Below are positions 7,741 through 15,843 of a stretch of 64,000 bases of DNA, in pieces. The DNA comes from Sulfurimonas gotlandica GD1. Lineage in GTDB: Bacteria > Campylobacterota > Campylobacteria > Campylobacterales > Sulfurimonadaceae. Each line of letters starts with the position of its first letter. The stretch's first letter is position 1. The notes under the pieces are model-generated. The model searched no databases, was not told where the DNA came from, and saw only the letters and a program-made list of their open reading frames with translations. The position numbers were made by a program, and so were the translations under genes. Location: the NCBI RefSeq assembly GCF_000242915.1, contig NZ_AFRZ01000001.1, positions 1,488,001 to 1,552,000 on the forward strand, read 5' to 3'.

Positions 7741-9273
7741 ATGGAAACACAAATAAAAGAAAATATTGAGCTAAAATATCTAAGTATGGATGACTATGCT
7801 GAATTAAAAGAGGCCATGCTTTTATCTTATGAGACTATGCCTGATGCTTACTGGAAAGAGTCTCAATATCAATCTTTAATTGATAAATTTCAAGAGGGCC
7901 AGGTTATCATAAAGATAGATGGAGAAATAGCTGGATGTGCATTATCAATCATAGTAAAGTATGATGAATTCGCAAATCATCACACATATAAAGAAATTAC
8001 TGGCAACTACTCTTTTGATACACATACAGATAAAGGAGATATACTTTATGGAATTGATGTATTTGTAAAACCTAAATTTAGAGGTCTTCGCTTAGGAAGA
8101 CGTTTATATGATTACAGAAAAGAGTTATGTGAAAAACTTAATCTAAAAGGGATAGCTTTTGGTGGAAGAATTCCAAATTATCATAAATATGAAAATGAGC
8201 TTTCACCAAAAGAGTATATTGAAAAAGTAAAAAGAAAGGAGATTCATGATCCTGTTCTCAATTTTCAAATATCTAATGATTTTCACCCATCAAAAATTTT
8301 AAAAGGATATTTAGAAGGTGATGAAGCATCTGGAGAGTTTGCAGTTTTACTTGAATGGGATAATATTTATTATGAAAAACCAAGTAAAATAACTTCGGCA
8401 AAGAAAAAAATAGTTCGTCTAGGTTTAATCCAATGGCAGATGAGACCTTATAAAAACTTGGCAGAGTTAATTCAGCAAGCTGAATATTTCATAGATACAG
8501 TTTCAGGTTACCGTTCAGACTTTGCTCTTTTCCCAGAGTTTTTCAATGCACCATTGATGGCTGAAAACAATCATCTATCAGAACCTGATGCAATTAGAGA
8601 GTTAGCAAAACATACGCATGCTATCATTCAAAAATTTTCAGAGTTTGCTATATCTTACAACATTAATATCATCTCAGGTAGTATGCCTGAGATAAAAGAT
8701 GGGCATTTATATAATGTCGGATATTTGTGCAGAAGAGACGGCACAATAGACCGTTATGAGAAAATACATGTAACGCCTGATGAGGCAAAAGTATGGGGAA
8801 TGCAAGGTGGACATGGAATAAAAACATTTGATACGGACTGCGGAAAAATAGGAATTCTTATCTGTTATGATTCTGAATTCCCAGAACTCAGTAGACTGCT
8901 TGCAGAAGATGGAATGGATATTTTATTTGTTCCATTTTTAACAGACACTCAAAACGGATATTCAAGAGTAAGACATTGCTCTCAAGCAAGAGCGATTGAG
9001 AACGAATGTTATGTTGCCATTGCAGGAAGTGTAGGCAATCTTCCAAATGTTCACAACATGGATATGCAGTTTGCACAGTCTATGGTATTTACACCTTGTG
9101 ATTTTGCTTTCCCGACAAATGGAATAAAAGCAGAAGCAACACCAAATACAGAAATGGTTTTAATAGCTGATGTTGACATAGACCTCTTAACTGAACTACA
9201 TGAATTTGGTAGTGTTAAAAACTTAAAAGACAGAAGAAAAGATATATTTGAAGTAAAGAGAACAACTAAATAA
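7741..9273 (+). CDS. GNAT acetyltransferase fused to a carbon-nitrogen hydrolase (nitrilase superfamily)
   Basis: About 510 residues from ATG 7741; an in-frame TTG at 7729 has a poorer ribosome site. Residues about 1-210 are a GNAT-like domain ('GIDVFVKPKFRGLRLGRRLYDYR' contains the acetyl-CoA loop R/Q-x-x-G-x-R/G). Residues about 225-505 are a nitrilase domain with the Glu-Lys-Cys triad visible in 'FALFPEFFNAP', 'RYEKIHVTPDE' and 'GILICYDSEFPE'. The fusion is a known architecture in many bacteria; the hydrolysed amide is not established. Cytoplasmic, single-gene unit, last gene before the island boundary. Confidence 0.88.
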   Translation: METQIKENIELKYLSMDDYAELKEAMLLSYETMPDAYWKESQYQSLIDKFQEGQVIIKIDGEIAGCALSIIVKYDEFANHHTYKEITGNYSFDTHTDKGDILYGIDVFVKPKFRGLRLGRRLYDYRKELCEKLNLKGIAFGGRIPNYHKYENELSPKEYIEKVKRKEIHDPVLNFQISNDFHPSKILKGYLEGDEASGEFAVLLEWDNIYYEKPSKITSAKKKIVRLGLIQWQMRPYKNLAELIQQAEYFIDTVSGYRSDFALFPEFFNAPLMAENNHLSEPDAIRELAKHTHAIIQKFSEFAISYNINIISGSMPEIKDGHLYNVGYLCRRDGTIDRYEKIHVTPDEAKVWGMQGGHGIKTFDTDCGKIGILICYDSEFPELSRLLAEDGMDILFVPFLTDTQNGYSRVRHCSQARAIENECYVAIAGSVGNLPNVHNMDMQFAQSMVFTPCDFAFPTNGIKAEATPNTEMVLIADVDIDLLTELHEFGSVKNLKDRRKDIFEVKRTTK

Positions 9274-9543
9274 CTTTAGTTTCTAAGCTATTCTTCTGTT
9301 CTCAATTTTTTAGAGGAAGACAAATTAATAGGGAAGATTGTTGATTACTTCTTGAAGTTGCTTATAGGGTATATCCCTGAGCATAAACTTCTTTTGTTAT
9401 CTAACAAATTAAATATCTTGAATAGCTTATGCATATCTGCATCATCAAATGTTTTTCTGTTTGAAAGGGTATTGTTTGTATGTGAATTTATGATGTAATG
9501 AAAATTTCCGTAAGTATAGTGAGTAAGGGGATTGTGTAAAAAA
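9274..9543. other. Intergenic stretch on the host side of the left island end
   Basis: No supported gene. On the minus strand a frame of about 57 codons (roughly 9345-9515) stays open without a start codon or ribosome site; it may be the tail of a lost gene. Positions 9497-9543 resemble, at roughly three bases in four, the sequence 26244-26290 that flanks the intact tRNA-Ser. Confidence 0.4.
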
Positions 9544-9568
9544 GGTGGTGGACCCTCAGAGATTCGAA
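9544..9568 (-). repeat. Left attachment-site remnant: 3' end of tRNA-Ser
   Basis: These 25 bases are identical to 26291-26315, that is the CCA end, 3' acceptor strand and T-arm/T-loop half of the intact minus-strand tRNA-Ser(UGA). The rest of a tRNA is absent. A displaced 3' tRNA fragment in the same orientation, about 16.7 kb from the intact gene on its 3' side, is the classic trace left by an integrase-driven island. Confidence 0.8.
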
Positions 9569-9708
9569 TTCAATCCTTGTAGTTTTATTAAATTCTGCAC
9601 AAAGCACCTAATATAGAGGTTTAGTCCATGAAATATGGACTTTCAAGAGATAATATTTGTTCAATTTATGCTCCTTGGTCTGCATAATAAATACTTAATA
9701 CATAGCTA

Positions 9709-9852
9709 TTGCATAGTAATGAACGTACAAATAACGTACAAGATTTAAACTTAAGTGATGTTGTTTTATTCTATATAAGTAGCTTAAATAGCATGATAGA
9801 AGAAAGTAAAAGATATCGCAAATATAACCGCCATCTTATGTCTAGTAATTAA
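9709..9852 (+). CDS. Doubtful 47-residue ORF or gene remnant
   Basis: TTG-initiated frame just inside the left island end; its product ends 'MIEESKRYRKYNRHLMSSN'. No good ribosome site, so it may be the tail of a broken gene. The DNA here also has two closely spaced ACGTACAA words (9723 and 9734), which could be protein-binding sites near the attachment site. The remainder of 9569-9967 shows nothing else I can support. Confidence 0.2.
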   Translation: MHSNERTNNVQDLNLSDVVLFYISSLNSMIEESKRYRKYNRHLMSSN

Positions 9853-9967
9853 ATTATTAATATCTATGACTCCCTATATTACGTGTATTGTTACTAGTAT
9901 ATTAACGCCAATCAACTCGCCATTTATTTATGATATAATGATAGTTAAATAAAACAAGGAGGATCAT

Positions 9968-11167
9968 ATGAACTTTACACCAACAGCACCAACTGATATA
10001 AAAGGTAATATAGATTCGTCTCTTTTGCAAAAAGCAGATAAGTTATTATTAGAAGCTGCTAAACTTGAAGGTTCCCATACTCCTCAGATACTCCAAGCCG
10101 TTAAAAATCTTTTATATACAGTTAATAGCTACTACTCAAATAAGATAGAGTCTGAAGGTACTCATATTATTGATATAGAAAGAGCAATGCAACAGGAATA
10201 TTCCCAAGATACTAAAAAAAGAAACTTACAGATACTATCACTTACTCATATAGCAGTTCAAAAAGAGTGTGAAGAATATTTTAAAACAAATCCATCTGCA
10301 TCAGCATATGACAAAGAATTTATACTAGGTACCCATAAGAGTTTTTATTCTAAAGAGGGTATGGAGCCTTTTTTAGATGTTACTCATGATGGTATGCAAG
10401 ATAGGATAGCCCCTGGTGCTATTAGAAAAAGAGATGTTAAAGTAGGAAATTATATAGCACCAAGTGCAGATAAACTTGATAGCATGATGAATGAGTTTGA
10501 ACACCTTTATAATAAATCTTTAGTCTCCAATGATGCAGTGAAACTTATTCATATATTAGCATCTCACCATAGGTTGATGTGGATACACCCTTTTTTAGAT
10601 GGAAATGGAAGAACGGCTAGGTTGGCATTAGATGGAGCGTTTGCTAGTATTAAAATGAGTGGATATGGTTTATGGAATATTTCTCGTGGACTTGCAAGAA
10701 ATTCTACTGAATATAAAGATAACCTTTCCTATGCTGATATGCCACGACAAGGTGAGAGAGATGGAAGAGGTGCTTTATCTTCCAATGCGTTGGCACAATA
10801 TGTAAACTTTATGTTAGATATCTCGTTAGATCAAGTAGCGTATATGAATAAGCACCTAAAATTAAATGCTCTTACATCAAAAATAGAGCTATATGTACAA
10901 AGGGTAAATGACGGTTTGCTTGATATTGAACCTTTACCCAAGCACAGTGAAAAGATATTTAAATATTTACTACTTAGTGGTGAGTGTGCAAGAGGAAAAA
11001 TTCCTGAGATTATAGGAATGAAAGAAAGAACAGCTTCAAGGTTGATATCAGAACTCTTAAAAAGAAACTTTATAGAGTCTGATACTAAAGCAGGAGCAAT
11101 AAGACTTAAAATAGGTGCGTCTATGGCATCGTATCTATTTCCGATGCTTGTACCTGAGAAGGATTGA
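9968..11167 (+). CDS. Fic-domain protein (probable AMP-transferase, class II)
   Basis: 399 residues. The catalytic Fic motif 'HPFLDGNGRTAR' is complete (about residues 206-217), including the His base and the Arg that binds the nucleotide. An upstream helix with SNKIES (about 58-63) matches the auto-inhibitory S/TxxxEG/N motif of class II Fic proteins except that the last residue is Ser. The C-terminal about 75 residues look like a winged-helix ('KIPEIIGMKERTASRLISEL'). Such proteins modify target proteins with AMP and are held off by the inhibitory helix. AAGGAGG precedes the ATG. First intact gene of the island; no antitoxin-like partner is next to it. Confidence 0.9.
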   Translation: MNFTPTAPTDIKGNIDSSLLQKADKLLLEAAKLEGSHTPQILQAVKNLLYTVNSYYSNKIESEGTHIIDIERAMQQEYSQDTKKRNLQILSLTHIAVQKECEEYFKTNPSASAYDKEFILGTHKSFYSKEGMEPFLDVTHDGMQDRIAPGAIRKRDVKVGNYIAPSADKLDSMMNEFEHLYNKSLVSNDAVKLIHILASHHRLMWIHPFLDGNGRTARLALDGAFASIKMSGYGLWNISRGLARNSTEYKDNLSYADMPRQGERDGRGALSSNALAQYVNFMLDISLDQVAYMNKHLKLNALTSKIELYVQRVNDGLLDIEPLPKHSEKIFKYLLLSGECARGKIPEIIGMKERTASRLISELLKRNFIESDTKAGAIRLKIGASMASYLFPMLVPEKD

Positions 11168-11297
11168 ATTTTAACTCTGGAATGTCCCTCTCTTCGGTGA
11201 CTCTTTTTATCCAATTTCGGAGTGAATCTGGATGGATACCAATCTTTCTGCTGTATGATTGATGCTGTAACCATTGTTCAACCCTATTAAATCTCAT
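11165..11297 (-). pseudogene. Remnant of a mobility gene (IS3-type OrfA helix-turn-helix, or tyrosine-integrase segment)
   Basis: The minus strand from ATG 11297 encodes about 44 residues containing 'IGIHPDSLRNWIKR', then loses resemblance near the Fic stop. The block looks like the DNA-binding helix of IS3-family OrfA ('LGIHP-TL--W'), and its ATG lies 43 bases inside a 23-bp sequence (11341-11363) repeated elsewhere in the island, as in an IS left end. A tyrosine recombinase stretch before the HDLRH box would read similarly. Either way it is a fragment. GGAATGTCCC occurs at both borders (11175 and, inverted, 11354-11363). Confidence 0.4.
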
Positions 11298-11340
11298 AAT
11301 GTATTGACATTATTTTATCTAAATTACTGAATTAAAGTTT

Positions 11341-11363
11341 GTCTAGTTTATAGGGGACATTCC
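11341..11363 (-). repeat. 23-bp repeat, likely insertion-sequence end (copy 1)
   Basis: The complement begins GGAATGTCCCC and ends AAACTAGAC; it is identical to 22855-22877 on the plus strand and close to 19226-19248. The core starts TGTC and ends GACA in one reading, like an IS3-type terminus. Oriented opposite to the other two copies. Confidence 0.5.
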
Positions 11364-11423
11364 ACTTCCACTTTATATTCGATGACATAAAAAGTACAAA
11401 AAAAAGAATGGAAATTCTTTGCA

Positions 11424-14400
11424 CTATTTAGCCCCAATATTAAAATCAACACCATACATAGAACTTTGAGGCATTTGTCTGTATCCCCACTTTTTATCTG
11501 TTCTGTCTGGTAAAGTCTCTTCTACATAATCATTAAGTTCATTAATAGTTATTTTTTTATCATCTTTATAACCCTTACCTTTAAGTGCTTCAATCAATGT
11601 ATATGTAAATACTCCATGACCTTCATAACCCTCAAGTGCAACTTGACTTTTACTACTTGCACTTATAGTTGCTCTTCCTGTTGCACGAGCAAGTCTATTG
11701 GTTGTAGTCTTTTGCATATTAGCTTCTACGAATGAGCCTGAGTTACATGTATCTAAGAGAACAAGTGACTTTAGAGCGGTTATATTTGATAGTCCAAGCA
11801 TTAAATCTTTTTGACCTACGCCTTGAACCTGTACTGCTGATGTATTATCTTTATCTTCAAAGTCATAAGGAATATAGTAATAGTTACCATTATATTCATC
11901 TGTTATACCATGCCCTGCAATATAAAGCAAGAATACATCTTCACGAGTTGACTTGATATCTTTAAAGGCTTGTTTAATATTTTCTTTAGTCACTTCTTTA
12001 TCTAAGAGTTTATATGTATGCACTTTGTTAAAAAGAGGTTTAGCTACATCTTGAATAGTCTTTAACATCTCTGTAGCATCATTAATCGAGTACTTTAGTG
12101 CTAAGTCTTTATCTTTGTATTCATTGACAGCTATGGCTAGTATATGTAAATCATTTACATTCTGAGAACCTGAGATTTGTTCAAGTTTGCTTCTTACTTT
12201 CTTTTTTAGGTTTGTGTCATCAAATGTTACTTCTAAATAGTCAGGTTTAGATTCTATATTTCCAGCTTTATTAGTAGCACGAAAGCCAATTGTGTTTTTA
12301 CCACCTGCTAAAGAGATAGTCTGATCATAGATAAAACAATCATCTCGTTGAGATTTCTTTTTTAGTTTTAACGCACGAGATGTATCTATTACTGATACTG
12401 GCATATCGTTTATGAGCAGAGTAAGATTATCGTAACCACCTTTTGCTTTTGGACATACTTGAACTTTTAAATCCATATCTTGTTTATCAGTCTTTGTAGC
12501 ACTTGAGAGAATATGTACTTCTGGTGCTAGACCATCTTCTAAAAGTTTTTGGATGTTGATATTTTTAGCATACTTTTCTAGACTTTCACCTGCTAAGGCT
12601 TTTTGGATAAGGTCTGGTCTGTAGAATGTTGAGTAAAGTGCATCCACTGTTACATATTCTGCTTCTTTATTTGGTCCATGATTAATATGATAACCTATGT
12701 ATTGTCCACCATTTTTTGAAGCGGTGAAGAAACCTTCGTTTGTGTAGGCTATGTATTCGTTGTCTTTTGAGATAAAAAGGGTTAGTGTTGGGTAAATTTT
12801 TTGTATTTTTGGTTTTAAGTAAATATTGGTATCATTTAACTTTTTAGCCTGTACTAAAACATTCTCTTTTGATATTTTATACTTATTCATAATAATAGAT
12901 ATATATTCTTCATTAATTTTTAATTCTCTACTACTATCTTTTATTTCAGACAAATCCCAAATTTTTATTGTTTGGTCTGTTCCTGCACTTATAAGCCTAT
13001 CTCTATCTAAGGCTAAAGATAATATATCACCAGTGTGACCATGGAGAGAAGCTATTCTATAACCATTTATATTGTAAATATTTAAGGCTCCTCCCCCTCC
13101 ACCACTAATAACATAATTTTTATACCATCCATAACTTTTATGTACAAAACCATCTACTTCTGTTTTTAAAATATACCCAACTTCTTTATTGTCTTTTTTA
13201 ATTATCAGTTTTGCACCTATTACATCTTTTACCTTGCCTACATCACCGCTTGTTAATTGTAAAGAATAAATACCATTGTCAACTTTAATGGTATTAAAAT
13301 CATCACTCTTTAATAAACTTCTTTTAATTTTATATTTTTCAATATCTATACTTTTTTCAAGTTTTTTACAATTTACAATTTTACAATCACTATTTCCCCA
13401 TGCAATTTTATTTGATTTAATTCCTAGACTGAAAATTGGTTGCCCATCTCCGATTATCTTATTAATTATCTTACCTGTATTTATATTCCATATATAAATT
13501 TCATTTTTTTCAGCCCCGACAGTAATTGCAGTTTCATCATCAAGGAATCCTACATTCACAACTGCATTATAGTGATGATTATAAGATTTTTTCTTTATGT
13601 AGCGTGCTTTTGCTTTATAAATATTTACTTCTATTGGAAAATTAAAACATCCAGATATTAAATATTTTCCATTTTTTGAATAGGCAAGTTTGGTAGGTTG
13701 AGTTTTAGTGACTATATTTTTTACAAGATTTAACTTGTAGTCATATATCATTATTCCATTTTTACCATTTGTTGCTGCTATATGTTCATCAGAAGCTGCT
13801 AGTCCAAATATCCAAGCCTCCGTTTTAACACTATTTATGACTTTTCTTTGATTTAAACTATACATGGCTATTTGCTCATCATCACTGCCTGATACAACTA
13901 AATAATCACCATTGTTTTTTACTATTTTAACTGCTCTAACTGGATTTAGATGAAATGCGATAGTATCTTCTAATATGAAATTGTCTTTTATGTTCCATAT
14001 TTTAGTTGTTTTATCACCAGAAGCAGAAACTAAATATTTCCCATCAGGGCTAAAGTCCAATGATAAAACAACATCTTTATGTGATTTAAGTAATGTTAAG
14101 AGTTTACCTGTTTGATAATCATAGATTCGTATATTACCAACTCCAGCAGTCCCTTTTTCTGACATATATCCACCAACCGCTAGATATCTTTCATCATAAC
14201 TTAACGCTATCGTATATACTCTACCTTCTATTACGGTATCAATTTGTCCCAATATTTTTTTTTTTAACTTTCCATTTGAATCCCAAACCCTAATTGTTGT
14301 GTCTTTTGAAGCAGTAATAATGTCTTTATCTTTAGTAATGATGATATCTTTAAGTTCACTTGTATGCGCTTTTGTATCTAATTCAAATATAACATCGCTA

Positions 14401-14450
14401 TAAGCAAATAGATCTCCAAAAAAGAAAAATAAAAGTAAAAGTAATTTCAT
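11424..14450 (-). CDS. Exported WD40-repeat caspase-like protease (peptidase C14)
   Basis: 1008 residues. A signal peptide (about 1-17, very Leu/Phe-rich, 'DLFAYSD') points to the periplasm. Residues about 30-500 hold WD40 blades ('LDFSPDGKYLVSASGDKTTKIW', 'IISAGTDQ'-like units), followed by a linker with a beta-rich segment (about 600-745) and a C-terminal caspase domain with the dyad His in 'YIAGHGITDEYNG' (about 845) and Cys in 'VLLDTCNSGSF' (about 900). 'RATGRATISASSKSQVALEG' is the typical substrate-loop region. Its ATG lies one base after the stop of the SEL1 gene, so it is the last gene of a three-gene operon. Paralogue of 15843-19019. Confidence 0.9.
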   Translation of the reverse strand: MKLLLLLFFFFGDLFAYSDVIFELDTKAHTSELKDIIITKDKDIITASKDTTIRVWDSNGKLKKKILGQIDTVIEGRVYTIALSYDERYLAVGGYMSEKGTAGVGNIRIYDYQTGKLLTLLKSHKDVVLSLDFSPDGKYLVSASGDKTTKIWNIKDNFILEDTIAFHLNPVRAVKIVKNNGDYLVVSGSDDEQIAMYSLNQRKVINSVKTEAWIFGLAASDEHIAATNGKNGIMIYDYKLNLVKNIVTKTQPTKLAYSKNGKYLISGCFNFPIEVNIYKAKARYIKKKSYNHHYNAVVNVGFLDDETAITVGAEKNEIYIWNINTGKIINKIIGDGQPIFSLGIKSNKIAWGNSDCKIVNCKKLEKSIDIEKYKIKRSLLKSDDFNTIKVDNGIYSLQLTSGDVGKVKDVIGAKLIIKKDNKEVGYILKTEVDGFVHKSYGWYKNYVISGGGGGALNIYNINGYRIASLHGHTGDILSLALDRDRLISAGTDQTIKIWDLSEIKDSSRELKINEEYISIIMNKYKISKENVLVQAKKLNDTNIYLKPKIQKIYPTLTLFISKDNEYIAYTNEGFFTASKNGGQYIGYHINHGPNKEAEYVTVDALYSTFYRPDLIQKALAGESLEKYAKNINIQKLLEDGLAPEVHILSSATKTDKQDMDLKVQVCPKAKGGYDNLTLLINDMPVSVIDTSRALKLKKKSQRDDCFIYDQTISLAGGKNTIGFRATNKAGNIESKPDYLEVTFDDTNLKKKVRSKLEQISGSQNVNDLHILAIAVNEYKDKDLALKYSINDATEMLKTIQDVAKPLFNKVHTYKLLDKEVTKENIKQAFKDIKSTREDVFLLYIAGHGITDEYNGNYYYIPYDFEDKDNTSAVQVQGVGQKDLMLGLSNITALKSLVLLDTCNSGSFVEANMQKTTTNRLARATGRATISASSKSQVALEGYEGHGVFTYTLIEALKGKGYKDDKKITINELNDYVEETLPDRTDKKWGYRQMPQSSMYGVDFNIGAK

Positions 14451-14451
14451 T

Positions 14452-15063
14452 TTATAGTTTGCATGTTTTCCAAAGTTTATCTATGATTTCTTGACTAAAT
14501 AAACCACTATCTTTAGTTTGTTCTGCCCAGAAAAGAGCTTCTTTTAAATTTTTATCTGTACCTAAACCAAAACAATATGACATTGTTAACTTATATTGAG
14601 CTTTTGCACTACCTTGATCTGCTGCTTTTTTTAATAACTTAAATCCTTCATTAAAATAGTATCCATCGTTATACATAATTGCAAGTTCAACCTGTGCTTC
14701 AATAACATCCTGTTTCGCAGCTTTATAAAATAATCTAAAAGCTTCTGATAAATCTTTATTAGTTCCTTCTCCTGACTTGTATAATAAACCTAATGCATAT
14801 TGTGATTCAGCTAGACCAGCTTCAGCAGCCATGCTGTACCATTTAAAAGCTTCATAATCATTAGCAGTTATACCTTGTCCTTTTAAAGACATAGTTCCTA
14901 TATTGTGCATTGCTCTGATTTCTCTTTTCTCAGCATATGGCAACCATAGTTCATAGGCCTTCTTATAATTACCATTGTCATATGCAAGATTTGCTTCTTG
15001 CATATTATCCGCATGTAAAGTTAAACTAAAAAAAATCCCAAGTATTAATAAATATATTTTCAT
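14452..15063 (-). CDS. Exported SEL1-repeat protein (Hcp-like), second in operon
   Basis: About 203 residues from ATG 15063, chosen because AAGGGG lies just upstream and the product then begins with a signal peptide ('IYLLILGIFFSLTLHAD'); longer frames lack both. About five SEL1 units follow ('EAFKWYSMAAEAGLAESQYALG', i.e. A--WY--AA--G---A---LG). Two Cys remain near the C-terminus (in 'SYCFGLG' and 'WKTCKL'), suggesting one disulfide as in Helicobacter cysteine-rich SEL1 proteins. SEL1 solenoids bind proteins or peptidoglycan-like ligands. Located 10 bases after a related gene and 1 base before the WD40-caspase. Confidence 0.85.
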   Translation of the reverse strand: MKIYLLILGIFFSLTLHADNMQEANLAYDNGNYKKAYELWLPYAEKREIRAMHNIGTMSLKGQGITANDYEAFKWYSMAAEAGLAESQYALGLLYKSGEGTNKDLSEAFRLFYKAAKQDVIEAQVELAIMYNDGYYFNEGFKLLKKAADQGSAKAQYKLTMSYCFGLGTDKNLKEALFWAEQTKDSGLFSQEIIDKLWKTCKL

Positions 15064-15073
15064 TATAAGCCCC

Positions 15074-15694
15074 TTATTCATATTTCGAGAGTTGATATTC
15101 ATTCCAAATATTATCAACGTTAAATCCATTCTTACGGCTAATTTTTGCCCAATAAGCACACTTTTTTAAATCTTGTTTTCTTCCAATGGGATAGCAATAA
15201 CTAAGCATTGTATTGTTTACAGATTCTTCTTGACCTGCTTCGGCTGCTTTTTCCCACCATATTGCTGCCATACTATCATTTTGAGCTACACCAAGACCAT
15301 TGTAATAAACAGTTCCAAGATCTGTCATAGCTTGTACATTTCCCTCATCAGCAGCAATAGTGTACCAATCAATTGCTTTATGAATATTCTTCTCAACACC
15401 AGTGCCAACTTGATACATATATCCTAACTCTCTATGAGCTGATGAATTACCAAGCGAAGCTGATTTTTTCATCCATTCAACAGCTTTTAGATTATCCTTT
15501 TGTACATATTGACCTTCCTGATACATATAAGACACATTCTTTTGTGCTGTACTATCACCCTCATCTGCAAGCTTTTTCCAAATATCAAAGGCTGATTTGA
15601 AATCACCTTTATTATAGTAATCTAAACCCTTGTTTAGGTCATTTGCCAACAAAAATCCTGATAAGATGACTGTTAATAAAATTAACTTTTTCAT
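15074..15694 (-). CDS. Exported SEL1-repeat protein (Hcp-like), first in operon
   Basis: 206 residues with signal peptide (about 1-18, 'LSGFLLAND') and about five SEL1 units, for example 'HKAIDWYTIAADEGNVQAMTDLG'. Two Cys in the last unit ('YCYPIG' and 'KKCAYW'), placed as in the following gene, suggest a single C-terminal disulfide. AAGGAACC precedes the ATG. It heads the operon SEL1-SEL1-WD40-caspase (15694 down to 11424). It looks like a duplicate of the next gene with moderate divergence. Partner protein or ligand unknown; binding to the caspase is inferred only from gene packing. Confidence 0.85.
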   Translation of the reverse strand: MKKLILLTVILSGFLLANDLNKGLDYYNKGDFKSAFDIWKKLADEGDSTAQKNVSYMYQEGQYVQKDNLKAVEWMKKSASLGNSSAHRELGYMYQVGTGVEKNIHKAIDWYTIAADEGNVQAMTDLGTVYYNGLGVAQNDSMAAIWWEKAAEAGQEESVNNTMLSYCYPIGRKQDLKKCAYWAKISRKNGFNVDNIWNEYQLSKYE

Positions 15695-15807
15695 ATATGG
15701 TTCCTTTTATAATTTATTTCAGTGTTTAATAATAACTATACTTTAGAACAACTTACCATTCTCTTAACAAAATAAAATATACTCATTATGTTGTTCTTTT
15801 TGGAATA

Positions 15808-15843
15808 TGTTCCAAAATTCAACTCTATTTTGAACAATTTTTC
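15808..15843 (+). repeat. Intergenic repeat copy A (partial)
   Basis: TGTTCCAAAATTCAACTC and the following TTTTGAACAAT match the first half of copies at 20609 and 23854. TTCCAAA/TTTGAA can fold back. It lies right against the 3' end of the second WD40-caspase gene and touches its stop codon. Confidence 0.65.

Noticed and set aside
9345-9515. A minus-strand open frame (about 57 codons) left of the tRNA fragment as a Y1-type transposase
   Set aside because: No start or ribosome site and only vague likeness to 'FDD-D' of such transposases; not enough to call.
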